Assembly (NCBI GenBank): GCA_016201425.1
Contig: JACQCW010000054.1
Location: 1 to 24,934 of the forward strand
Length of the DNA: 24,934 nt
Origin: Candidatus Vogelbacteria bacterium
Lineage (GTDB): Bacteria; Patescibacteria; Paceibacteria; UBA9973; UBA12445
Direction of reading: 5' to 3'
Translations under genes and position numbers: made by a program
Shown here: one piece after another, positions 13,655 to 19,884 of the stretch
How positions within the stretch are numbered: position 1 is the first letter of the stretch
Layout: each line of letters opens with the position of its first letter
The notes under the pieces: model-generated
Seen by the model: only the letters and a program-made list of their open reading frames with translations
Told to the model about the DNA's origin: nothing
Databases searched by the model: none

Positions 13655-14335
13655 ATGGATAAAAAAGAATTTTTCCAAAAAATATGGTCAGAGTGGCTTA
13701 CGGTAGACACAGTAATATTTACTGTTGATCAAGGCGATCTCAAGGTTTTACTTACGAAGCGTTCGAATGATCCTTTTCGGGGAATGTGGGCTTTGCCTGG
13801 TGGTTTTCTCCAAAAGAATGAACAGCTTGGAGTGGCGGCGGCGAGAGTTTTGAAAGAGAAAACGGATGTAAAAAATATCTACCTCGAACAACTTTATACG
13901 TTCGACAAAAAAGGCCGTGATCCGAGAGGCGATGTAATAACTGTTAGTTATGTTGCACTCGCGCCAATTGAAGGTTTGAAATCAGTGGATTTAAATATAA
14001 ACGAAGTTCAGCTATTTTCTGTCGATAAATTACCAAAACTGGCTTTTGACCACAAAGAGATCATTGAATATGCGAAAGTCAGGCTGCAATACAAGCTCGA
14101 ATATACAAACGTAGTTTACTCCTTACTTCCAAAAGAATTTACATTGAGTCAGCTGCAGGCGGTATACGAGGCAATCTTCGGTAAAGGGCTTGATAAAAGA
14201 AATTTCCTTAAAAAATACTTATCTCTGGGCTTTTTGAAATCGACAGAAAAGTTATTTGTTGGAGGACGACAGCGTCCAGCAAAGCTTTACCAGTTTACTT
14301 CTAGGAAGCCGACCTCGCTTAAAAAGTTTTTTTAG
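13655..14335 (+). CDS. nrtR: NrtR-type Nudix/winged-helix regulator of NAD genes
   Basis: 226 residues. NrtR proteins repress NAD-biosynthesis genes and sense NAD-derived ADP-ribose. The Nudix domain (about 15-140) has WALPGGFLQKNEQL, but the catalytic box is degenerate. In the 23-residue box (about 50-72, ARVLKEKTDV at its end) the first catalytic Glu is Val, the third is Lys and the final Gly is Asp, so hydrolysis is unlikely and a sensor role fits. The C-terminal winged helix carries the NrtR hallmarks FTLSQLQAVYEAIFG, LDKRNFLKKYLSLGFL and RPAKLYQF. It is directly downstream of nadE and upstream of pncA/pncB. There is no SD. Confidence 0.9.
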   Translation: MDKKEFFQKIWSEWLTVDTVIFTVDQGDLKVLLTKRSNDPFRGMWALPGGFLQKNEQLGVAAARVLKEKTDVKNIYLEQLYTFDKKGRDPRGDVITVSYVALAPIEGLKSVDLNINEVQLFSVDKLPKLAFDHKEIIEYAKVRLQYKLEYTNVVYSLLPKEFTLSQLQAVYEAIFGKGLDKRNFLKKYLSLGFLKSTEKLFVGGRQRPAKLYQFTSRKPTSLKKFF

Positions 14336-14354
14336 CAAAATCTTCATTGTAAAG

Positions 14355-14388
14355 GGCAAAATAAAAGCCAGCCGTGAGTGGCTGGGCT
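14355..14388 (-). terminator. Terminator of the 14402 minus-strand gene
   Basis: Stem built on CCAGCC/GGCTGG, 6-nt loop, at 14366-14388. On the minus strand it is followed by TTTTATTTTG. On the plus strand the tail is poor, so it would only weakly end nadE-nrtR. Confidence 0.75.
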
Positions 14389-14401
14389 ACGTTTAGATAT
14401 T

Positions 14402-14644
14402 CTAGATGAAGAACGAAAGAATCCAAGTAAAGATGGCGAAGCCAATGAAGAGCTCTCCGAAGAAGACGCTAACAAAGGCACATGGCCAGAAGGACGCGTG
14501 AGCTACGACATGGGTCATGTGGAATGACCAAAAATCGAGACAGTATTGCAGACAGGAACCACCAACAAATAGGTTGAAGGCAACAGCGGCCAGGAGAATA
14601 AACAACCAAAAGAAGACACCAAGCAGACCCTCAAGATCTCTCAT
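14402..14644 (-). CDS. Small membrane protein, unassigned
   Basis: 80 residues. Two or three hydrophobic segments: about 7-27 (LLGVFFWLFILLAAVAFNLFV), then a His/Cys-containing middle (CLQYCLDFWSFHMTHVVAH), then about 48-78 (FWPCAFVSVFFGELFIGFAIF). No family is recognised. The ATG at 14644 lies 7 nt after AAAGGAGGG; an upstream in-frame ATG at 14674 lies before that SD and is rejected. It has its own consensus promoter, divergent from pncA, and its own terminator. It sits between nrtR and pncA and may be linked to vitamin transport only by proximity; nothing in the sequence shows it. Confidence 0.8.
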   Translation of the reverse strand: MRDLEGLLGVFFWLFILLAAVAFNLFVGGSCLQYCLDFWSFHMTHVVAHASFWPCAFVSVFFGELFIGFAIFTWILSFFI

Positions 14645-14693
14645 TTTTCTCCCTCCTTTGGGGTAGAAAATCAATGATCAAATATATGCCAAG

Positions 14694-14722
14694 AGTATAA
14701 ACTTGATATATGATTTTGTCAA
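14694..14722 (-). promoter_or_regulatory. Minus-strand promoter of the 14402 gene
   Basis: On the minus strand TTGACA (14722-14717), N17, TATACT (14699-14694). Confidence 0.85.
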
Positions 14723-14734
14723 TCACAAAAATCT

Positions 14735-14763
14735 TTGACATGGCCGCTAATGTACTATATAAT
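14735..14763 (+). promoter_or_regulatory. Consensus promoter of pncA-pncB
   Basis: TTGACA at 14735-14740, N17, TATAAT at 14758-14763: a full consensus promoter, so strong unless repressed. It is divergent from the 14402 promoter with 12 nt between the -35 elements. The leader is about 80 nt. Confidence 0.9.
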
Positions 14764-14820
14764 ATAAAAAGATAAGAGGGTCATTGAGTTTTTTAAAATA
14801 TCTAGTAAATAAAGGATAGT

Positions 14821-14844
14821 TTGGCGAGTAGCCAAGCGAAGAGG
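14821..14844 (+). promoter_or_regulatory. Stem-loop abutting the SD of pncA
   Basis: TTGGC, loop GAGTA, GCCAA (14821-14835), 2 nt, then the SD GAAGAGG (14838-14844). Confidence 0.5.
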
Positions 14845-14849
14845 TGAAA

Positions 14850-15494
14850 ATGTTGAAGAGATTTTTTGTTTTGGTTGATGTTGCACTCATGTTCTTCGTG
14901 GCGCTAACCGTACATCGTGGTAAGCGTAAGGCGCTGATCGTGGTGGACTTCCAGAACGATTTTGCTGACCCGAACGGGTCACTATCGGTCGCTGGAGCAC
15001 TCACAATCCTTTGGGTGATCAATCTGATTATCTGGATTTCTGAGCAACTCGGTTGGTTGATCATCTTTACACGGGATGCACATCCAGAGAAGACCTCGCA
15101 TTTCAAGTGCGATGAGAATCCGGATGGATGGCCGGTGCACTGTGTCTTCGGCACGTGGGGTTACGAGTTTTATGCTCGTCTCTATGTTCCTAATTCGGCC
15201 TTTCAGGTCTTTAAGGGACGCAAGGCTGGAGAGAATGCTTACTCTGGTTTCGATGGCACAACTGAGCTTGGCCATCACACGACACTAGACCTGCTTGAGA
15301 GGTATCAGACTGAGGTTGTGTATGTCTGTGGCCTCGCTCTCGACTACTGTGTTAAGGCGACGTGCCTCAGCTCGGTAGTCAAGAGATTCATCACCTACCT
15401 CGTGAGTTTCGCAACTTGCGCGGTCAACATTAAGCCTGACGACGGTGCTAAAGCTCTCGCAGAGCTTAAGGCTGCCGGAGTCAAGAAAATCTGA
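14850..15494 (+). CDS. pncA: Nicotinamidase with N-terminal hydrophobic segment
   Basis: The enzyme hydrolyses nicotinamide to nicotinate and ammonia. The triad is visible: Asp33 (LIVVDFQNDF), Lys122 (VFKGRK) and Cys167 (GLALDYCVKAT). Metal ligands lie in TRDAHPEKTSHF (Asp76, His78, His84), and WPVHCVFGTWG is also typical. Ordinary PncA proteins start almost at the KALIVVDFQ strand. This one has about 25 extra residues with a hydrophobic stretch (about 5-21, FFVLVDVALMFFVALTV) followed by basic HRGKRK. This suggests a membrane anchor with the enzyme in the cytoplasm. The ATG at 14850 is chosen because SD GAAGAGG ends 5 nt before it; GTG 14844 overlaps the SD. The length is 214 residues. pncB follows after 14 nt. 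Confidence 0.93.
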   Translation: MLKRFFVLVDVALMFFVALTVHRGKRKALIVVDFQNDFADPNGSLSVAGALTILWVINLIIWISEQLGWLIIFTRDAHPEKTSHFKCDENPDGWPVHCVFGTWGYEFYARLYVPNSAFQVFKGRKAGENAYSGFDGTTELGHHTTLDLLERYQTEVVYVCGLALDYCVKATCLSSVVKRFITYLVSFATCAVNIKPDDGAKALAELKAAGVKKI

Positions 15495-15508
15495 AGGAGG
15501 AATCTTAG

Positions 15509-16792
15509 ATGAACACCATAAGCTGGTTTTTTTTCAGGCTTTGGGAGTTTTGGCAAGGTGTTAGGTTCTACGAGCCGGGGACGATCAAATCGCTTCTCGA
15601 GGTCGATCTTTACAAGTTGACCATGCTCCAAAGTGTTTGGAAGCGTTATCGAGACACCGAAATCACTTTCGCGTTCAAAAACAGAACGAAGAAGGTGAAG
15701 CTGCCCCGCTACATTAATGAAGATAAGTTGCGGTCGAGGCTTGATCACGTCATGACTCTGCGTTTCCGCTTTTGGGAGATCGAATATTTGCGAAGCCTCG
15801 GGCTCTTTTCTGGAGAGTTTCTGAGTTTCCTAAGCACGCTTCGTCTTGCCAACTATAAGCTGGTCAATACGGGAGATAACTTTGAGATCTCTGTGGCTGG
15901 TAAGTGGGTGGAAGTTACTCTTTGGGAAACGCTTCTGTTGTCGATTGTAAACGAGATGTACTACGAGGGTCTCATGGCTGAGCGTGGTATAAGTCGCGCC
16001 GAGGCCTGGGTCAACGGCAAGAGACGTCTCGAAGCAAAGGTCGCGGATATAAAGTACTTCGGTCTTGGTGACATCATTGAATTCGGTAATCGCAGAGCCT
16101 TCTCGCGGCGCTGGCAGGACTATGTTGTGTGGTATATGTTGACATATGCTCCGGAGTGTCTTGTGGGAACGTCAAACGTCTTTTTGGCCATGAAATATGG
16201 CTTGAAGCCGATCGGTACGTTTGCTCATGAGATGTTTATGGGCGTGTATGGAATTCATCGGGCTAAGGGTTCGAAGCATCCAGCGCATGATTCGCAGAGG
16301 GAAGTGCTTGAGGTTTGGTGGACCGATTATGGGCAGAAGCTCTCGATCGCGCTCACCGACAACTACGGCAGCAAATTCTTCTTCGATAATCTCTCTCGCA
16401 TGATGGCTAAGGACTATCGAGGACTCAGACATGACTCCGGTGATCCATTCAAGTTCGGTGAAGACGCTATTCGATTCTACGAGAAGATGCTCATCGATCC
16501 AAAAGAGAAGATCCTAGTTTTCTCTGATGGCCTTGACCTCAACACGATTCGCGAGCTCACCCGGTGCTTTAAGGGCCGGATCGGTCTTACCTTCGGTTGG
16601 GGCACCAACCTCACTAACGATATGGGCTTCGAAGCTCTGTCGATGGTTGCTAAACTGGTACGATCTTCGGGATTTGGCACGGTAAAGCTCTCCGATAATC
16701 TCGCAAAGGCAACAGGAGAACCAGAAGACATTGAGAGTGTCGTTGCGGAGGTCGGTTACAACAATACTGATACTCAAGAGTGTAGATACTAG
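15509..16792 (+). CDS. pncB: Nicotinate phosphoribosyltransferase
   Basis: The enzyme makes nicotinate mononucleotide (NaMN) from nicotinate, PRPP and ATP. The 427 residues match the bacterial PncB group. Visible signatures are LLEVDLYKLTMLQSVWKRY, FAFKNRT, LVGTSNVFLAMKYGLKPIGT, the AHEMFMG motif with the His that is phosphorylated in PncB, LTDNYGSKFFF, LRHDSGDPFKFGE, ILVFSDGLDL and FGWGTNL. The N-terminal 20 residues (MNTISWFFFRLWEFWQGVRF) are an extra aromatic segment that could lie on the membrane. A strong SD (AAGGAGG) begins at the pncA stop. Third codon positions look GC-richer than in nadE. It ends in a strong terminator. Confidence 0.95.
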   Translation: MNTISWFFFRLWEFWQGVRFYEPGTIKSLLEVDLYKLTMLQSVWKRYRDTEITFAFKNRTKKVKLPRYINEDKLRSRLDHVMTLRFRFWEIEYLRSLGLFSGEFLSFLSTLRLANYKLVNTGDNFEISVAGKWVEVTLWETLLLSIVNEMYYEGLMAERGISRAEAWVNGKRRLEAKVADIKYFGLGDIIEFGNRRAFSRRWQDYVVWYMLTYAPECLVGTSNVFLAMKYGLKPIGTFAHEMFMGVYGIHRAKGSKHPAHDSQREVLEVWWTDYGQKLSIALTDNYGSKFFFDNLSRMMAKDYRGLRHDSGDPFKFGEDAIRFYEKMLIDPKEKILVFSDGLDLNTIRELTRCFKGRIGLTFGWGTNLTNDMGFEALSMVAKLVRSSGFGTVKLSDNLAKATGEPEDIESVVAEVGYNNTDTQECRY

Positions 16793-16806
16793 GTATTCAA
16801 TATGAC

Positions 16807-16836
16807 CCGCTCCGATCTGCATCGGAGCGGTTTTTT
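16807..16836 (+). terminator. Terminator of pncA-pncB
   Basis: 10-bp perfect stem CCGCTCCGAT/ATCGGAGCGG, loop CTGC, six T. Confidence 0.97.
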
Positions 16837-16837
16837 C

Positions 16838-16865
16838 TTGCAATTCTTGCGAATTCATATATAGT
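16838..16865 (+). promoter_or_regulatory. Promoter of the NDT-Nudix gene
   Basis: TTGCAA at 16838-16843, N16, TATAGT at 16860-16865, starting right after the pncB terminator. Confidence 0.65.
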
Positions 16866-16905
16866 GTACATATAACATTAAGTGAGATCTTTTAAAGGAG
16901 GAAAA

Positions 16906-18102
16906 ATGAAAAAGAGCAAAATGACAGTTGTATATTATAGGGAGAAGGCGCCGGTATCTTTCAAGAAAGCGATCTTTTTGGCAGGGCCTACGCCGCGTAC
17001 TAAGGAAGAGACTAGATACTCTTGGAGGCCGAAGGCATTACGAGTTCTCGAAGAAGAAGGATATGACGGCGTCGTGTTTGTACCTGAATACAGAGACGTA
17101 AGTGACTTTCCGTATCCTGACTTCGGGTACAAAGACACCATCAAGTGGGAGCATGATAGTATCGAGATGTCGGACGCAATTCTTTTTTGGGTTCCGCGCG
17201 ACATCAAAAATCTCCCGGGATTTACAACTAACATTGAATTTGGTTGGCAACTTCAGACTGGTCGCGTGGTGTTTGGTGCTCCGGCCAAGGCGCCAAAGAT
17301 GGATTACCTGCGATATATGTGTGACCGATTTAAAGTTAAGTCTAGGAAAACTCTTCAAGCAACTATACGCGAAACCCTAAGGCATGTGGGCGAAGGGGTA
17401 TTGCGTGAGGATGGAGAAAGAAACGTTCCGCTTCATATTTGGAATACAGCAGCATTTCAGGCCTGGTATAAATCACAAAAAAGTGTTGGCAATAGGCTTG
17501 ATGGTGCTCAGCTCACATTTCAGGTTAGTAAGAAAAAGCGCGTGGTTGTGTGGGGTCTAGCGACAAAGATGTTTGTCGCCGCGGAAAATCGCCACAAGTG
17601 GAATGAGGGTGTCTTTGCCAGACCAGATTTGTCGTCAGTTGTGATCTATAAGCCTGCTAAAGATATTTTGGATTCGCAGGTTGTGTTTGTGAAGGAATAT
17701 CGGCAAGCTGTTAGAAATTCAGAGTGTTACGTTTGGGATCTTCCTGGTGGTTCAGCCCCTGACTTCGGCACAGACTATCTTGAGACGGCTGATGACGAGG
17801 TGTTCGAAGAGACCGGATTTAGGCCAGGCAAGAAGAGATTTAAATCTCATGGCTCTAGACAGGTAGCTTCAACACTTTCTTCACACCATGTTCATTTATA
17901 CTCTTTTGAAATAACAGGCAAGGAACTTCGATACTTTAAGTCTCAAAAAGGCAAGATTCATGGGGCTGATCCAGAAAATGAGACTGGAGAAAGAGTGTAT
18001 ATAGAGATAAAAACAGTGCGGGAAATACTGGCAGGTGACGTAGTTGACTGGGGAACTGTTGGGGAGATTATGAAGGTGTTACATACTTCTCTCGGGCGAT
18101 GA
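16906..18102 (+). CDS. Nucleoside deoxyribosyltransferase-like/Nudix fusion
   Basis: 398 residues in two domains. The N-terminal part (about 20-145) resembles nucleoside 2-deoxyribosyltransferases: FLAGPTPR, a DSIEMSDAILFWVPRD strand, and TTNIEFGWQLQTG with Glu111 as the likely nucleophile. The C-terminal part (about 210-390) is a Nudix hydrolase of ADP-ribose-pyrophosphatase type with the box around 280-305 (PGGSAPDFGTDY, DEVFEETGF). The three metal-binding Glu are kept, but the box Arg is Asp and the spacing upstream is changed. The gene sits in the NAD locus, so breakdown or recycling of NAD-derived ribosides is a reasonable but unproven role. The ATG at 16906 lies 4 nt after AAAGGAGG; GTG 16882 precedes the SD and is rejected. 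Confidence 0.85.
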   Translation: MKKSKMTVVYYREKAPVSFKKAIFLAGPTPRTKEETRYSWRPKALRVLEEEGYDGVVFVPEYRDVSDFPYPDFGYKDTIKWEHDSIEMSDAILFWVPRDIKNLPGFTTNIEFGWQLQTGRVVFGAPAKAPKMDYLRYMCDRFKVKSRKTLQATIRETLRHVGEGVLREDGERNVPLHIWNTAAFQAWYKSQKSVGNRLDGAQLTFQVSKKKRVVVWGLATKMFVAAENRHKWNEGVFARPDLSSVVIYKPAKDILDSQVVFVKEYRQAVRNSECYVWDLPGGSAPDFGTDYLETADDEVFEETGFRPGKKRFKSHGSRQVASTLSSHHVHLYSFEITGKELRYFKSQKGKIHGADPENETGERVYIEIKTVREILAGDVVDWGTVGEIMKVLHTSLGR

Positions 18103-18108
18103 TATAAT
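18079..18108 (+). promoter_or_regulatory. Candidate nadD promoter
   Basis: TTACAT at 18079-18084, an 18-nt spacer, TATAAT at 18103-18108 overlapping the stop of the preceding gene. Transcription would start near 18115. Confidence 0.55.
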
Positions 18109-18133
18109 AGTTGTGAAAGTTTTTGAGAATCAG

Positions 18134-18161
18134 GGCGCGTATCTCGTGAGAGGTTCGCGCC
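18134..18161 (+). promoter_or_regulatory. Leader hairpin with GUGA tetraloop before nadD
   Basis: GGCGCG/CGCGCC, one T-T mismatch, then ATCTC/GAGGT closed by GTGA, a GNRA-type loop. Eleven pairs in total, 18 nt before the nadD ATG. There is no T-run after it, so it is not a standard terminator. Confidence 0.55.
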
Positions 18162-18178
18162 ATTTCTATAATTTTAAT

Positions 18179-18632
18179 ATGGTAAATAAAAAAGCTGAAA
18201 AAAAGGTAGTTATCTATGGTGGCGCTTTTAATCCACCTCACATCGGCCATGCCGCGGCAATTGAGAATATCATAAGGCTTTTCCCTTGTGACGAAGTTTG
18301 GGTCATGCCTTCGGCTGATAGACACGATAAAGCAATTTCTGTAAATGGCGAGCATAGACTTAAGATGCTGCAGATTATGATAGATAAGGTTTTTCCAGAC
18401 TCTGAAATACCAATTATTGTTTCGGATATGGAGATAAAGAGAGGCGTGTCGACAACCACTTACGAAACCCAAGAAATCAATTTTACTTCTCGACAAACAA
18501 GTTGCCGATATCGATGTATCGAGCACCTTTGTACGTAGACTTTTAACTCGCGGTTACTCTGGAATGCCCTATATTACAAGGTCTGTGGCAGAATACATAA
18601 AAGAAAATAAGCTTTACAAACTTAGTCATTGA
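18179..18632 (+). pseudogene. nadD: nadD broken by internal deletion and frameshift
   Basis: Nicotinate-nucleotide adenylyltransferase turns NaMN into NaAD. The N-terminal part is good: VVIYGGAFNPPHIGHAAAIE with the GGxFNPPHxGH nucleotide site, VWVMPSADRHDK, and EHRLKMLQIMI, then SDMEIKRGVSTTTYET. After about 18467 the frame must shift by one. From 18468 the other frame reads PKKSILLLDKQVADIDVSST, FVRRLLTRGYSGMPYI and VAEYIKENKLYKL, the normal NadD C-terminus. The region between them in family members (the GxDxxxxxxxW and VVxRxG part, roughly 45-60 residues) is absent. As read, translation ends at 18538 in unrelated sequence. The ATG at 18179 has no SD; the GTG at 18113 is only 5 nt after the -10 and is rejected. 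An assembly error is possible. Confidence 0.85.
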
Positions 18633-18657
18633 CTTAATATACATATTGTGGTAGTTT
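18629..18657 (+). promoter_or_regulatory. Extended -10 promoter, 18727 gene
   Basis: TTGACT at 18629-18634, N17, TAGTTT at 18652-18657 preceded by TGG. The -35 overlaps the nadD stop codon. Confidence 0.7.
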
Positions 18658-18693
18658 GCCAATGAAACTGGTACGTTGAAATTGGTCGCTAAA

Positions 18694-18719
18694 GTCTACT
18701 TTTGTGTAGACGAAGGAGG
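18694..18719 (+). promoter_or_regulatory. Stem-loop abutting the SD of the 18727 gene
   Basis: GTCTAC, loop TTTTGT, GTAGAC (18694-18711), directly followed by GAAGGAGG (18712-18719). Confidence 0.55.
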
Positions 18720-18726
18720 AGTTGGC

Positions 18727-19404
18727 ATGGATTTTGACGATTGTCTTGAGATCGCCGGTCGAGTGGGGAAAGGGATTGCTGAATGGGCTTATCTTGGTAT
18801 TCGTAAGGGCGCTTTCAAGTTGCAGAAGCCGTTCGTTGATGATGGCATCAGAAAGAGGTTCGATACACTCGTCAGCCTTCCTCTTGTGGAGCTTTCTAGT
18901 GCAGACAATATAATTGACACTGATCTTGATCCGAACTATTTTACTCCCGAAAAGGTGTTTCGCCCTGGCTGCGGAAAGTGTGAGGCTGAAGTTTTGGGTC
19001 GGACACTTATTTTGACCTCGATTAAAAATGGCAAATGGCATGCTGTGCCATGGCCCGTGCTTGCTCTTGCCCATCATGGTGGCGGGAGCGAAAATCTGTG
19101 GTCTTGGATGGCTTCCTCACTTAGTTGGAGTAGAACGAAGCAAAATGTAGAAAATCTTGCCACGGTGTCGCGAGTTAAGCAGTCGGAGGAAACATACGAA
19201 ATTTTAAATTTTGACGGGCAGGAATGGAGAGGTGTAAGTTATGAGCTGAACGGTCTCCACCACTACATGCCGATCGGCATTGATGTCTTGATCGATGCCA
19301 AATTGGTAACAGTCGTTCGAGATAGTAACGGTGTGGACCTAATTGTTCCAACAACGGAACTACTGAGACGAGCCAAGAGTTCGGCCGAGCTCAATAACAG
19401 ATAA
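18727..19404 (+). CDS. Unassigned 225-residue protein
   Basis: No family is recognised. It is soluble, with no membrane segment. A CGKC motif (about 82-85, PGCGKCEAEV) could bind metal or be redox-active; a lone further Cys lies near the N-terminus. Trp-rich segments follow: GKWHAVPWPVLALAHHGGG, ENLWSWMASSLSWSR, GQEWRGVSYELNGLHHYMP. The C-terminus is LLRRAKSSAELNNR. The ATG at 18727 is set by SD GAAGGAGG; the TTG at 18676 lies before the stem-loop and is rejected. It has the same architecture as the island genes at 6.8-11.6 kb: extended -10 promoter, stem abutting the SD, single gene, strong terminator. Confidence 0.8.
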   Translation: MDFDDCLEIAGRVGKGIAEWAYLGIRKGAFKLQKPFVDDGIRKRFDTLVSLPLVELSSADNIIDTDLDPNYFTPEKVFRPGCGKCEAEVLGRTLILTSIKNGKWHAVPWPVLALAHHGGGSENLWSWMASSLSWSRTKQNVENLATVSRVKQSEETYEILNFDGQEWRGVSYELNGLHHYMPIGIDVLIDAKLVTVVRDSNGVDLIVPTTELLRRAKSSAELNNR

Positions 19405-19410
19405 ATGTCT

Positions 19411-19449
19411 GGCCCGAATGGTTATTAACCATTCGGGCCTTTATTTTTA
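19411..19449 (+). terminator. Terminator of the 18727 gene
   Basis: 13-bp perfect stem GGCCCGAATGGTT with its complement, loop ATT, then TTTATTTTT. Confidence 0.95.
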
Positions 19450-19477
19450 AGGAAAAGATATTATCGAATGTTTTATA

Positions 19478-19509
19478 CAAATAGAAAGCCCTCCGAGGGT
19501 TCGGAGGGC
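19478..19509 (-). terminator. Minus-strand terminator of the candidate RNA
   Basis: 9-bp perfect stem GCCCTCCGA/TCGGAGGGC; on the minus strand it is followed by TTTCTATTTGT. The plus-strand side is GA-rich, so it works only in the minus direction. Confidence 0.75.
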
Positions 19510-19809
19510 GAGAGAGAGTATTCTTTGAGTTTTTCTTATCTTCTTAGACGATTGTCAAAGAACTATGGAAAGAACATTTTAAGGTGTAGATCAGCGTGTT
19601 GGGGATCTGTGCTTAAATAAGCAATGTTATCTTTCGATTTTGCTCAATTATTATACAGAGCGGATCGAGAAGATTGTTGATGGTCCCAAACTACTTTTGA
19701 TTTTTACCAATCAGACCTTTTTTACAATGTGCGTTGGATTAATTTAATAGGAAGTTTGAGTGATTCTTTGTATTGAAGACTCCTATTAATTTAAACGCAA
19801 GTTGTTTCT
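19478..19809 (-). ncRNA. Candidate structured minus-strand RNA, about 330 nt
   Basis: This stretch has no convincing protein gene on either strand. On the minus strand it starts after an extended -10 promoter (TATAAT at 19821-19816) and ends in a hairpin followed by a T-rich tail (19509-19478). In between are several inverted repeats in series. They are GTTTC-A-GAAAC at the 5' end; an imperfect hairpin of about 19 bp closed by TGCGTT/AACGCA (19799-19730); ATCTT/AAGAT arms around TCGAT/ATCGA (19671-19630); TGCTT-ATTT-AAGCA (19622-19609); and CTTTGA/TCAAAG (19560-19523). No tmRNA T-loop, RNase P P4 motif or SRP tip was found, so the class is unknown. Confidence 0.45.
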
Positions 19810-19815
19810 GAAACT

Positions 19816-19824
19816 ATTATATCA
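19816..19824 (-). promoter_or_regulatory. Extended -10 element of the candidate RNA
   Basis: On the minus strand TGATATAAT (TGA at 19824-19822, TATAAT at 19821-19816). No good -35 at normal spacing; TTGTCA lies only 14 nt upstream. Transcription would start near 19809, within the short palindrome GTTTCTGAAAC (19804-19814). Confidence 0.45.
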
Positions 19825-19850
19825 GAGAATTATTTTGACAAAATGTAAAA

Positions 19851-19878
19851 TTGTGGATAACTATTTTTGTGTTACAAT
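19851..19878 (+). promoter_or_regulatory. Promoter with leaderless start for the protease module
   Basis: TTGTGG at 19851-19856, N16, TACAAT at 19873-19878 with TGT as extended -10. The ATG at 19885 begins exactly 6 nt after the -10. Confidence 0.65.
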
Positions 19879-19884
19879 GAGCCA

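Noticed and set aside
18113..18178. GTG 18113 as nadD start
   Set aside because: It is only 5 nt after the -10 and the extra residues match nothing; the NadD nucleotide motif starts shortly after ATG 18179.
18468..18632. Programmed frameshift in nadD
   Set aside because: A frameshift would not restore the missing middle of the enzyme; a deletion is needed to explain the sequence.
19478..19809. tmRNA, RNase P RNA or SRP RNA in the gap
   Set aside because: None of their hallmark sequences (tRNA-like T-loop, P4 motif, conserved SRP tip) could be found; kept only as an unassigned RNA candidate.
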